64,000 nucleotides of DNA. Origin: Bacteroidota bacterium. Lineage in GTDB: Bacteria > Bacteroidota > Bacteroidia > Chitinophagales > Chitinophagaceae. The notes below the pieces were generated by a model, which had not been told where the DNA came from, made no database searches, and saw nothing but the letters and a program-made list of their open reading frames with translations. Numbering within the stretch: position 1 is the stretch's first letter; every line of letters begins with the position of its first letter. Location of the stretch: NCBI GenBank assembly GCA_023386235.1, contig JAEWKC010000009.1:121192-185191 (forward strand), read 5' to 3'. A program made the translations under genes and the position numbers. Shown piece by piece: positions 32,820 to 41,394 of this stretch.

Positions 32820-34322
32820 CTATTTATTCAAACTGATAGTATATAAATCAATTCTTCTGTCTTTCATAGTTTGTACAGAACCGAAATGATGCAGGTCTTT
32901 CAAATGATTTAGATCTACATCTACAATCAGCGTCATTTCTGTATTGGGTGTAGCTTCCGCTTTAATGCCGTTAGTAGGGAATGCAAAATCCGAAGGTGTG
33001 AAAACAGCAGCCTGACCGAACTGAATATCCATATTACTTACTTTAGGCAAATTGCCTACACAGCCTGCAATGGCCACATAGCACTCGTTTTCGATGGCCC
33101 TGGCGGCAGCGCAATTGCGTACACGCGTATAGGCATTTTGTGTATCGGTAAGGTAGGGTACGAATAATATTTTCATTCCCTGGTCAGCAAGTATTCTTGG
33201 TAGTTCGGGAAACTCTACATCATAACAAATAAGAATACCGATCGGTCCACAGTCGGTTTCAATAACTTCAATTTTATCGCCACCGGTCATGCCATAATAT
33301 TTCACTTCGTTGGGAGTTATATGCACTTTCCTGTATTCAGATATGCTTCCGTCTCTGTGCAGCAGGTAGCTTGTGTTGTAGAGATTGCCATCTTGTTCTG
33401 TAGGCATGCTGCCGGCAATGATATTTACATTATAAGATATGGCAAACTCAGATATCTTGTTTTTTATTTCTTCCGACTTCTTCGCAAGCTCGCGCATAGC
33501 TTCATGCTCAGCAAGATGGTTAAGGTCTGCGAGTAATGGTGTGTTGAAAAATTCAGGGAATAAAACAAAGTCAGACTTATAATCGCTAAGCACATCAACA
33601 AAATATTCTATCTGCTCGTAAAACGCGTCAATCGTAGCAAAGTGGCGCATTTGCCACTGTACCAAGCCTAAGCGAATGGTACTGTCTGCCAAAGTATTTT
33701 TCTTTAAGGAATAATAAATATTATTCCATTCCATCTGCAAGGCATAGCCTTTAGACTCTTTATCATCTTTTAAATAATTGGGCAATATTTGTTTGATATG
33801 AAAATCGTTAGACAACTGGAAAGTGAGTACGGGGTCGAATATTTCTTTATTGATTACTTTTTTCACATATTCGGCAGGCTTTATTTCATGCGAATATTTA
33901 TGATAGTTGGGCATACGGCCGCCGATAACGATGGACTTAAGATTCAGTCTTTCGCAAAGTTCTTTTCTGGCGTCGTACATTCTTCTTCCCAATCGCAAAC
34001 CTCTGTAATCGGGATGTACAAACACTTCTATGCCATACAATACATCGCCGGAATTGGTATGAAAGCTAAACCTGGCATTGTCAAAAACTTCTTCGTAGCT
34101 ATGCTTTTCACCTAAAAATTTATAACGTACAATTATGGAAAGCGCCACTGCTACTACTTTTCCGTCTACTTCTACACATATTTGTCCTTTGGGAAAAATA
34201 TGCAGCAATCTTTCAATTGTTGTTTTTTTCCATACCTCTGTTTCATAGTCATACGCACTGATCATGGAACTGATGAGCTGATCGTAATCTTCTAACTTTA
34301 AATTTCTTACTTCTACCTGCAT
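32820..34322 (-). CDS. Fusion: GNAT acetyltransferase plus nitrilase-type amidohydrolase
   Basis: A 500-residue protein of two domains. Residues 1-190 form a GNAT fold (VEVRNLKLEDYDQLI; acetyl-CoA loop HPDYRGLRLGRRMYDARKEL). Residues about 220-500 form a carbon-nitrogen hydrolase, with the glutamate in VLFPEFFNTPL, the lysine in YRKVHITPNE and the cysteine in GILICYDVEFPE, a complete E-K-C triad. This fusion exists as a known family in several phyla. The substrate is not established; the domain pairing suggests acylation plus deamidation of related small molecules. Fifty-nine bases separate it from the gene upstream. Confidence 0.92.
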   Translation of the reverse strand: MQVEVRNLKLEDYDQLISSMISAYDYETEVWKKTTIERLLHIFPKGQICVEVDGKVVAVALSIIVRYKFLGEKHSYEEVFDNARFSFHTNSGDVLYGIEVFVHPDYRGLRLGRRMYDARKELCERLNLKSIVIGGRMPNYHKYSHEIKPAEYVKKVINKEIFDPVLTFQLSNDFHIKQILPNYLKDDKESKGYALQMEWNNIYYSLKKNTLADSTIRLGLVQWQMRHFATIDAFYEQIEYFVDVLSDYKSDFVLFPEFFNTPLLADLNHLAEHEAMRELAKKSEEIKNKISEFAISYNVNIIAGSMPTEQDGNLYNTSYLLHRDGSISEYRKVHITPNEVKYYGMTGGDKIEVIETDCGPIGILICYDVEFPELPRILADQGMKILFVPYLTDTQNAYTRVRNCAAARAIENECYVAIAGCVGNLPKVSNMDIQFGQAAVFTPSDFAFPTNGIKAEATPNTEMTLIVDVDLNHLKDLHHFGSVQTMKDRRIDLYTISLNK

Positions 34323-34381
34323 ATTAAAATTATTGTATAGTTTATTTATTTAGTATTAGTTTGCTGAAAAGTGCAAAATAA

Positions 34382-34750
34382 TTATTTTTTATTTTCAAGC
34401 TGTTTGTTCATTTTACTTCTGTCAGTAAAGAAGTAAAGAAGCGCGCCGGCAAAATATAAAAGTACATCAATTATATCTCCTGCAAATTTAGTATTCCATT
34501 TCGGAAAAAAATATTCTGTAATAATACTGATTACTACCGACCATAAAATTACTTCAGGTAGCGTGAAGTTGTACTTTTTTTGGAAGAGGAACTGCCTTTC
34601 TATTTTTATTAAATGCAGCAATACTGGCATAAGCAGTAGAGGATCGGCATAATTGTCGGCTAATGGAAAGCTAATATTCATGAGCTTTTGCATAACCTGA
34701 TGTATTAGGAATAATACAAGACAAATAATAAAAAGGAGATGACTGCTCAT
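34382..34750 (-). CDS. Small polytopic membrane protein, unknown
   Basis: A 122-residue protein with about four hydrophobic segments: residues 3-18 (SHLLFIICLVLFLIHQ), 37-47, 68-83 (LPEVILWSVVISIITEYFFP) and 92-107 (DIIDVLLYFAGALLYFF). A conserved-looking EYFFPKWNTKFAGDIIDVL motif sits in the last third. The C-terminus is basic (MNKQLENKK). The start shares one base with the stop of the upstream small gene (TAATG), which suggests translational coupling. I do not recognise a characterised family. Confidence 0.75.
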   Translation of the reverse strand: MSSHLLFIICLVLFLIHQVMQKLMNISFPLADNYADPLLLMPVLLHLIKIERQFLFQKKYNFTLPEVILWSVVISIITEYFFPKWNTKFAGDIIDVLLYFAGALLYFFTDRSKMNKQLENKK

Positions 34751-34992
34751 TAAAAAGCGGCGATAAATGTAAATAGTAAAACAATGGCTGCAATGGGCGA
34801 AAACAAAAGTACTAACAGCATCACAGGTGTTTTAAGTATAGTAATGATAATTTTCTTAGCAGGCTTGTCATCTTTATCCGGAGTGTACCAGTTCCACAAT
34901 GCTTTGGCTCGCTCTATCATTATATGCCGTATTTCTTCGCCCGCTGAGTGGTGCTCATGCGGGTTGCTATTGTCGTTCATTTTATTAATCAT
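34750..34992 (-). CDS. Small membrane-anchored protein downstream of mfd
   Basis: Eighty residues from the ATG at 34992, which overlaps the mfd stop by eight bases; a second in-frame ATG at 34980 lies just after that stop and is equally plausible. The first 50 residues are polar and His/Asn-rich (NDNSNPHEHHS), and a single C-terminal hydrophobic segment (PVMLLVLLFSPIAAIVLLFTFIAAF) would anchor it in the membrane. It is coupled to the following 122-residue membrane protein. The function is unknown. Confidence 0.7.
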   Translation of the reverse strand: MINKMNDNSNPHEHHSAGEEIRHIMIERAKALWNWYTPDKDDKPAKKIIITILKTPVMLLVLLFSPIAAIVLLFTFIAAF

Positions 34993-37900
34993 TATTATTT
35001 TTTTTCGGATTTACGGCTTCCCACATTCTTTGTAAAAACAGCTGCATGGAAAGAGCGTTCGGTATGTCGTCAACAATCAGCAGAAAGTTGGTTCCTATTT
35101 GTTTCAGCCTGGCTTTATTGGTGCCGGTTTGCAGATATTGTAAAATATTGTTGAACAGTATACTTTCAAAATAAGGCGAATTATTTTTATTAATAAAGTA
35201 GCACCGCATTTTTTTATCTTTTAAAATGATTTTCTCAAACCCAATGTTGATGCCGTTTTTACGGCTTCTTACTACAGCAAACAAATCATCTACCTGCCTG
35301 GGGGGCAACCCGAATCTGTCGGTCAGTTCTTTATAAAAATCTTTTAATTCCTGTTCCGTTTCCAGGCTGTCTAATCTTGTGTAAAGCGAAAGTCTTTCCG
35401 AAATGCTTTCTACATATTCATCGGGTATTAGTATTTCTAAGTCGCTGTCGATAGTGCAGTCGGTCACAAAATTATCCTGTAAGCTAATTTCATCTTTGAA
35501 AAGTTCTTTAAACCTATTTCGCTTTAGTTCCTTGATGGCTTCCTCCAGAATTTTTTGATACATTTCAAAGCCAATGTCGGCCATGAATCCGCTTTGCTCA
35601 CCTCCCAATAAGTTTCCTGCCCCGCGAATATCAAGATCGCGCATGGCAATTTGAAAGCCGCTGCCTAAATCACTGAATTGCTCCAGTGTTTGCAGTCTTT
35701 TTCTGGAATCGGCTGGTAGTGTACTCATAGGCGGAGCTATCAGGTAGCAGAAAGCTTTTTTATTGCTTCTGCCTACGCGGCCGCGCAATTGATGCAAATC
35801 GCTTAATCCAAAGTGATGCGCGTTGTTAATAATGATCGTATTTACATTAGGAATGTCTACGCCGCTTTCTACAATATTGGTACACACGAGTACATCGTAT
35901 TTCCTTTTTATAAAATCTATTATTTTTCCTTCCAGCTCCTTCCCGTCCATTTGTCCATGTGCATAAGAAATGCTTAGGTCCGGGCAAAGATTTTGCAATA
36001 GAGCACTCATTTCTTTTACACCTTGTATCCTGTTAAAAATAAAGAATACCTGTCCGCCTCTTTCTGCTTCAAAATAAATAGCGTCTCTTATAAAGTCCTG
36101 GTTAAAAGTATGTACTTCTGTTTGTATAGGCTGCCGGTTTGGCGGCGGCGTATTAATAATGCTGAAATCCCTGGCGCCCATCAGGCTAAACTGTAAAGTA
36201 CGCGGTATGGGCGTTGCGGTAAGTGTAAGACTGTCTACTGTGGTTTTTATGGTTTTCAGTTTTTCTTTATGCCCCACACCAAACTTCTGCTCTTCGTCTA
36301 CTATCATAATGCCCAGGTCTTTAAACTTTACATCTTTTCCCAGCAGAGCATGTGTGCCTATGATGATGTCGGTTTTTCCTTCGGACAATTGATGAAGGGT
36401 TTCTTTTTTTTCTTTGGATGATTTAAAACGATTGAGGTAGTCTACTTTTACCGGAAATTCTTCTAATCTTTCTGCAAAAGTTTTATAATGCTGATAGGCC
36501 AAAATAGTTGTGGGCACAAGCACTGCGGCTTGCTTGCCGTCTACTACCGCCTTGAATGCGGCACGAATAGCTATTTCTGTTTTCCCGAAGCCCACATCTC
36601 CGCAAATAAGCCGGTCCATAGGCGCAGAATTTTCCATGTCGCGTTTTACGTCGGCAGTAGCCTTGCTTTGGTCAGGAGTGTCTTCATATATAAAACTGGC
36701 TTCCAGCTCTGTATTCATATAATTGTCTGGAGAAAACGCAAAGCCTTGCTGTGCCTTGCGTTCAGCGTATAGCTTTATTAGATCAAAAGCTATTTCTTTT
36801 ACTTTGGCTTTGGTTTTTTCCTTTAACCTGTTCCATGCGTCGCTGCCCAGTTTATTTATTTTAGGTACTGTGCCGTCTTTGCCGGTGTACTTAGAAATTT
36901 TATGTAAAGAATTGATGTTTACATAAAGTATATCCTGATTTTGATAAATAATTCTTACGGCTTCCTGTACATTACCATTGACTTCCAGCTTCTGTAAGCC
37001 ACTATACACGCCAACTCCATGATCTATGTGCGTAACATAGTCACCGGGCTGCAGCTCTTTTAGCGCCTTTAATGTAAGCGCTTTACTTTTGTTGAAAGCC
37101 TGTTTTACTTTATACTTGTGATATCGCTGAAATATCTGGTGATCGGTATAGCAAACCATTTTCAGATCATCATCAATAAACCCTTGGTGAATGCTTTTGC
37201 CTATAGGTGTAAATTGGATTTCAGTATTTAAATCGGTGAAGATGCTGTTGAGCCTTTCCAGTTGTTTGCCCTGGTCGGAGAAAAGATAAATATTGTACTG
37301 TTTTTTTTCGTAAGATTTAAGGTCTTCTATCAGCAATTCAAAGTTCCTGTTGAAAGAGGGCTGTGTTTTGGTGCTGAACTCTATTTCAAAAGTAGCAAAG
37401 TGTGGCTGATAGCCCATTTCTATCAGGTTGCTGTTTTGTAAATGCAGGTTGATATCTTCTCCGGGTATAAAGTCTTCTTTATTTACATCTTTCCATACTT
37501 GTGTTTCTGACGTATACGGCTCTTCTAAAGTAATGGAAGTATTTTTTTTAGTTATGAATTCTTCAAGATCTTCCCACTGTTTTTTTATGGCTTCTTCTAT
37601 TACATCCCAGTCTTTTAGCCAGTAGATGGTATTGTTAGGAAGGAAATCGAAAAAAGATATTTTTTCTTCCGATACAAACTGGCTTTCTACATTGGGTATA
37701 ATGGACACCTGTAGTAATTTTCTCTCGCTCAATTGTGTCTCCGGATCAAACAGCCTGATACTGTCTACATCGTTTCCGAACAACTCTATGCGATAAGGTT
37801 TTTCGTTTCCAAATGAATAAATATCAAGAATGCCGCCGCGAACGGCAAAATGTCCGGGTTCGTAAACGAAATCGGTTCGCTCAAATCCCTGGTTAATGAG

Positions 37901-38395
37901 TTTGTTCAGCAGTGCATCTATATCAAGCGCATCGTTGGTGCTGATCTGGATAATGTTTTCGCTTAAAGACCGGGGCATCACTACTTTTTCAAAAATAGCT
38001 TCCGGGTAAGTAATAATCATTCCCGATCTGGCACCCGTAGGCTGTGCAAATCTGGTAAGCGCTTCTGTGCGCAACATTATATGCGACGTATTGAGTGCTT
38101 CAAAATTTTTCCTGCTTTTAAACGATCCCGGGTAATAAAAGATATTTAAAGCGTTGGTCAGGTTTTCAAGTGTATTATGGAAATACGCGGCTTCTTCGGC
38201 ATCATTTAAAATAAAAACATGATTAAACTCTTTTAGCCTTTCGTGCATAAATACAGAAGCTGCCACAAATTCTGAAGAACTTCCGTAAAGATTTTTTAAA
38301 TAAATCTTTTCCGAAGAAGCAAAAGAAAGCCTGTCCGACAATTGATTGAGCCGGGGAGATGCAGAAAAAGCATTCAGTAGAGAAGTTAAATTCAT
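34985..38395 (-). CDS. mfd: Transcription-repair coupling factor Mfd
   Basis: Removes stalled RNA polymerase and recruits UvrA to the lesion. It has 1136 residues with the full set of modules: an N-terminal UvrB-like region, the RNA-polymerase-interacting domain near residues 485-540 (LQPGDYVTHIDHGVGVYSGLQKL), and a RecG-like translocase with Walker A GDVGFGKTEIAIRAA, IMIVDEEQKFGVGHKEK, and LTATPIPRTLQFSLMGARD. VCTNIVESGVDIPNVNTII and QLRGRVGRS form the second RecA lobe, and a C-terminal TRCF regulatory domain completes it. A TAATTTTG box at 38406-38413 on the minus strand may be its promoter. Confidence 0.97.
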   Translation of the reverse strand: MNLTSLLNAFSASPRLNQLSDRLSFASSEKIYLKNLYGSSSEFVAASVFMHERLKEFNHVFILNDAEEAAYFHNTLENLTNALNIFYYPGSFKSRKNFEALNTSHIMLRTEALTRFAQPTGARSGMIITYPEAIFEKVVMPRSLSENIIQISTNDALDIDALLNKLINQGFERTDFVYEPGHFAVRGGILDIYSFGNEKPYRIELFGNDVDSIRLFDPETQLSERKLLQVSIIPNVESQFVSEEKISFFDFLPNNTIYWLKDWDVIEEAIKKQWEDLEEFITKKNTSITLEEPYTSETQVWKDVNKEDFIPGEDINLHLQNSNLIEMGYQPHFATFEIEFSTKTQPSFNRNFELLIEDLKSYEKKQYNIYLFSDQGKQLERLNSIFTDLNTEIQFTPIGKSIHQGFIDDDLKMVCYTDHQIFQRYHKYKVKQAFNKSKALTLKALKELQPGDYVTHIDHGVGVYSGLQKLEVNGNVQEAVRIIYQNQDILYVNINSLHKISKYTGKDGTVPKINKLGSDAWNRLKEKTKAKVKEIAFDLIKLYAERKAQQGFAFSPDNYMNTELEASFIYEDTPDQSKATADVKRDMENSAPMDRLICGDVGFGKTEIAIRAAFKAVVDGKQAAVLVPTTILAYQHYKTFAERLEEFPVKVDYLNRFKSSKEKKETLHQLSEGKTDIIIGTHALLGKDVKFKDLGIMIVDEEQKFGVGHKEKLKTIKTTVDSLTLTATPIPRTLQFSLMGARDFSIINTPPPNRQPIQTEVHTFNQDFIRDAIYFEAERGGQVFFIFNRIQGVKEMSALLQNLCPDLSISYAHGQMDGKELEGKIIDFIKRKYDVLVCTNIVESGVDIPNVNTIIINNAHHFGLSDLHQLRGRVGRSNKKAFCYLIAPPMSTLPADSRKRLQTLEQFSDLGSGFQIAMRDLDIRGAGNLLGGEQSGFMADIGFEMYQKILEEAIKELKRNRFKELFKDEISLQDNFVTDCTIDSDLEILIPDEYVESISERLSLYTRLDSLETEQELKDFYKELTDRFGLPPRQVDDLFAVVRSRKNGINIGFEKIILKDKKMRCYFINKNNSPYFESILFNNILQYLQTGTNKARLKQIGTNFLLIVDDIPNALSMQLFLQRMWEAVNPKKNNND

Positions 38396-38458
38396 AAACG
38401 CGCTGCAAAATTATATCTTTTTTGTGCAAAAATTCTTTTAAAAGAGTTGTATTGAAGT

Positions 38459-38466
38459 TATTTTTG
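38459..38466 (+). promoter_or_regulatory. Putative -7 box (TATTTTTG) of the antiporter gene
   Basis: TATTTTTG matches TAnnTTTG and lies 28 bases before the ATG at 38495, in the 99-base region diverging from mfd. No clear -33 TTG is seen. Confidence 0.4.
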
Positions 38467-38494
38467 CGATACTACAAAATTATAACTACCGCTT

Positions 38495-39715
38495 ATGACA
38501 CTTACTTTAGGAAAAACTACAATTAATTTACCCAAATGGTCAATTATTATTCCCCTTGTAGCGTGGCTGAGTTATGCGCTGAATTATCTTAATTTAGGAG
38601 ATTTTTATTCTTATGTAATGGGGGCATTGCTTATAGGGAGCGTAATGGCTGCCGTACACCATGCGGAAGTTGTGGCCCACAAAGTAGGAGAACCATTGGG
38701 AACATTGATTTTAGCCTTAGCGGTTACAGTTATTGAAGCCGGTCTTATTATTTCACTGATGCTTGCAGGAGGCCCCGACGCCTCTACCTATGCCAGAGAT
38801 ACAATTTTTGCCGCGGTTATGATCATTTTAACCGGGATAGTAGGTATCTGTTTGCTGGTAGGAGGCTTTAAGTTTGTAGAGCAGCAGTTTGTGCTGAGAG
38901 GGGTGAATACGGCATTGGTTGGTCTTACGGTGATCGTGATGCTTTCTATGATACTTCCTAATCTTACGGTAAGCGAGCCCGGGCCTTATTTCAATACATC
39001 GCAGCTAATATTTGTAGGAGTTGTTACATTAATCATTTATTTAACTTTTGTATTGGTGCAAACAGTAAGGCACAGAGATTATTTCCTTCCCCCGATATTT
39101 GAAAGTAATAAAGAGTCTAAAGACGCCAAAGACGCTAAGGATGCAAGAGAAGCTAACGAGAAAGAAAGGGAAGAGCTTGGTACTGCCGAAATCGATAATA
39201 AAGAAGATACCGACTCTGTTAATAATAATTACGAAGATCATCACGCCGATCCCCCAAGTAATATTACTGCCTGGTCTAGCGCGGTTTTGCTGCTAATAAG
39301 CCTGGGCGTGGTGATTATTTTAGGTAAAGCGCTTTCTCCCGATATTGAAGCGGGGGTAGTACAAATAGGTGCTCCTAAAAGTCTGGTAGGTGTTATTATT
39401 GCCGGTATTGTGTTATTGCCCGAAGCCATCGCGGCGGTAAGAGCCGCAAGGAAAAACAGGCTGCAGACAAGTCTCAACCTGGCTTTCGGCTCGGCTATGG
39501 CCAGCGTGGGTCTTACTATTCCTACTATTGCGGTCGCTTCCTTGGTACTTGATCTTCCTGTTACTTTAGGTATTGATGAGCGGTCTACAGTGCTTGTAGT
39601 AATGGCTATATTTATCAATATGCTATCTCTTGCTCATGGCAGAACCAATATATTGCAGGGCGTAGCGCTATTGGTACTTTTTGCTACTTATTTGTTTACT
39701 ACTATTATTCCTTAA
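38495..39715 (+). CDS. Ca2+/H+ antiporter (ChaA-like)
   Basis: A 406-residue cation exchanger with about 11 membrane helices. Both halves of the exchanger family repeat are visible: HHAEVVAHKVGEPLGTLILALAVTVIE and LVGVIIAGIVLLPEAIAAVRAARKNRLQTSLNLAFGS, each with the acidic residue used in ion binding. Between them a long cytoplasmic loop (about 205-258) is very rich in charged residues and includes a repetitive KDAKDAKDAREANEKERE stretch followed by a poly-acidic end. It probably expels Ca2+ (or Na+/K+ as in ChaA). Its stop overlaps the stop of the convergent lactonase gene by four bases. Confidence 0.88.
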   Translation: MTLTLGKTTINLPKWSIIIPLVAWLSYALNYLNLGDFYSYVMGALLIGSVMAAVHHAEVVAHKVGEPLGTLILALAVTVIEAGLIISLMLAGGPDASTYARDTIFAAVMIILTGIVGICLLVGGFKFVEQQFVLRGVNTALVGLTVIVMLSMILPNLTVSEPGPYFNTSQLIFVGVVTLIIYLTFVLVQTVRHRDYFLPPIFESNKESKDAKDAKDAREANEKEREELGTAEIDNKEDTDSVNNNYEDHHADPPSNITAWSSAVLLLISLGVVIILGKALSPDIEAGVVQIGAPKSLVGVIIAGIVLLPEAIAAVRAARKNRLQTSLNLAFGSAMASVGLTIPTIAVASLVLDLPVTLGIDERSTVLVVMAIFINMLSLAHGRTNILQGVALLVLFATYLFTTIIP

Positions 39716-40800
39716 TATTCCAGCAGCATTACGGGCATGGAAACAGAAGTGCTTACTCCCGAATAATTGAGTAGTCCGGTTTGTGAATTTCTAAGATAAG
39801 TTTTAATGCTGTTGCCGTCTCTGGAGGCTATTAGCAGGAATTTGCCTGACCGGGAAATCATAAAATCTCTGGGATGCTCATCTGTTTTTTGTTCGCCCAC
39901 TTTTGAAAGCATACCGTTTTTATCTATTTTAAAAATAGCTATTGAGTTGGTAATGCCTCTATTGGAAGCATACAAAAACTTCCCGTCTGGAGATATTTTA
40001 ATTGCCGCGCTTCCCTTGTTTTTGTTTTGAGGATTGACTATGCCGGTAGAGATATTCTCCTGCACAAAGCGCAGCGAATCTTCCATTATTTTATAAGTGA
40101 ATATATTTCCTTCCCATTCATTTAGCAGGTAAAGATGCCTGCCGGCAGCATCTATCGCTAAATGCCGCGGGCTGTGTTCTGCCGATATTTTATATACTTT
40201 CGGATTATTAGCTACGGGTGTTTGAGCATTTGCGTTAAAAGAATATTGATACAATTTGTCGCCACCTAAATCGGTCACAAAAAGATATTTATTATCGGGC
40301 GAAAATATTGTCTGGTGTGCGTGAGAAGGTTTATTATCGCTTGCAGTGAATCGTATGTTTTGTACAGAAGGTAAAATTTCGCCGTTTTCCGATAATGGAT
40401 ATATTACAAAATTTCCACCCGTATAGTTAGCTACAGAAAGAAATTTGCCCGATTTGTCTACAGCAATATAACAAGGGGCTCCACCTTCTGATGACTGCTG
40501 ATTGATAGGGAGTAAACTGCCCTGTTTTTGATCGAAATAAAATGAGGAAACCCTGCCATCGCCTTCATTTACACTATAGAGATACTTTTTATTTTTAGAG
40601 AAAGCCAGGTAGGAAGGATCGTTAATATTCTCCGTTTTGGATGCCGGTAACAAGCTGCCGCTTTTTTCGTTGAACTTATATATGTGAATACCGCTTTTAT
40701 CATTCTTGGTATATGTGCCGGTAAAAACATAGCTGTTTCTTGTGCAGGAAAACATAAGCATCATCAGACTTAGAATAAGAAAATGGGTAGTTTTAAGCAT
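39712..40800 (-). CDS. Lactonase-family beta-propeller lipoprotein
   Basis: A 362-residue lipoprotein (MLKTTHFLILSLMMLMFSC) with a seven-bladed beta-propeller like the YbhE/Pgl 6-phosphogluconolactonases. Blade signatures are FTGTYTKNDKSGIHIYKFNEKSG, YIAVDKSGKFLSVANYTGGNFVIYPL, HQTIFSPDNKYLFVTDLGGDKLYQY and ISPDGKFLYASNRGITNSIAIFKI. The lipid anchor places it at the outer membrane, so a periplasmic substrate is more likely than cytoplasmic 6-phosphogluconolactone; the true activity is unknown. Confidence 0.9.
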   Translation of the reverse strand: MLKTTHFLILSLMMLMFSCTRNSYVFTGTYTKNDKSGIHIYKFNEKSGSLLPASKTENINDPSYLAFSKNKKYLYSVNEGDGRVSSFYFDQKQGSLLPINQQSSEGGAPCYIAVDKSGKFLSVANYTGGNFVIYPLSENGEILPSVQNIRFTASDNKPSHAHQTIFSPDNKYLFVTDLGGDKLYQYSFNANAQTPVANNPKVYKISAEHSPRHLAIDAAGRHLYLLNEWEGNIFTYKIMEDSLRFVQENISTGIVNPQNKNKGSAAIKISPDGKFLYASNRGITNSIAIFKIDKNGMLSKVGEQKTDEHPRDFMISRSGKFLLIASRDGNSIKTYLRNSQTGLLNYSGVSTSVSMPVMLLEY

Positions 40801-40843
40801 GGTAAAAATAAAGTATGAAAGGTAAAATTAATATAAAACAAAC

Positions 40844-40876
40844 AAAAAACCGGATACTGAATGTACCCGGTTTTAT
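40844..40876 (-). terminator. Intrinsic terminator of rpsT
   Basis: Stem arms AAAACCGG (40846-40853) and CCGGTTTT (40867-40874) surround a 13-base loop. On the minus strand the stem is followed by a run of T, about 40 bases after the rpsT stop. Being palindromic it could also act on the plus strand. Confidence 0.8.
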
Positions 40877-40914
40877 TATCATTAAAATACTCAAATAATT
40901 ACGAGATAATTAAT

Positions 40915-41172
40915 TTAAGCTGTTTTTAAAGAAATCTTTTTAGCTAATTTGCTTTTTAAATTGCTGGCCGCGTTTTTATGAATAATACCGCGCTTCGCTA
41001 ATTTGTCAATCATAGATATTGTAGAAGGCAATGCTTCATCGTATGCTTTTTCGTCTGTAAGCGTTCTTATTTTACGAATTGCGTTACGAGTAGTTTTGCC
41101 ATAATAACGGTTTCTGTCTCTGCGTTTAGCAGCCTGACGAACATCTTTCTTGGTAGCTTTATGATTTGCCAT
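40915..41172 (-). CDS. rpsT: 30S ribosomal protein S20
   Basis: Primary 16S rRNA-binding protein of the small subunit. It has 85 residues, is strongly basic, and has three helices. Diagnostic stretches are MANHKATKKDVRQAAKRRDRN at the start and the C-terminal RGIIHKNAASNLKSKLAKKI. It is a single-gene unit with a consensus promoter upstream and a clear terminator downstream. Confidence 0.97.
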   Translation of the reverse strand: MANHKATKKDVRQAAKRRDRNRYYGKTTRNAIRKIRTLTDEKAYDEALPSTISMIDKLAKRGIIHKNAASNLKSKLAKKISLKTA

Positions 41173-41215
41173 AATTATTTAATGCTTTTACTTGAGTATT
41201 TTTTATTTCGGACGG

Positions 41216-41243
41216 CAAAGGTAAGGCAAAATTTCTTATTCAA
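41216..41243 (-). promoter_or_regulatory. Promoter of rpsT (TTG-N17-TACCTTTG)
   Basis: On the minus strand a TTG at 41243-41241 and a TACCTTTG at 41223-41216 are separated by 17 bases, matching the Bacteroidota -33/-7 layout. Transcription would start near 41209, leaving a leader of about 36 bases before the rpsT ATG. Confidence 0.65.
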
Positions 41244-41394
41244 AAAATAATTTTCTGATTATCTTCCATGTATCATTTTCAAAAAAATATTTGCAATATG
41301 CACAAAATAACAAATGTTTTCTTTTTTAAACAAGGATTATAATTGATATTTGTAGATAAATTAGACCTAAAGATAAAAGTCAAGACTAAATTGT

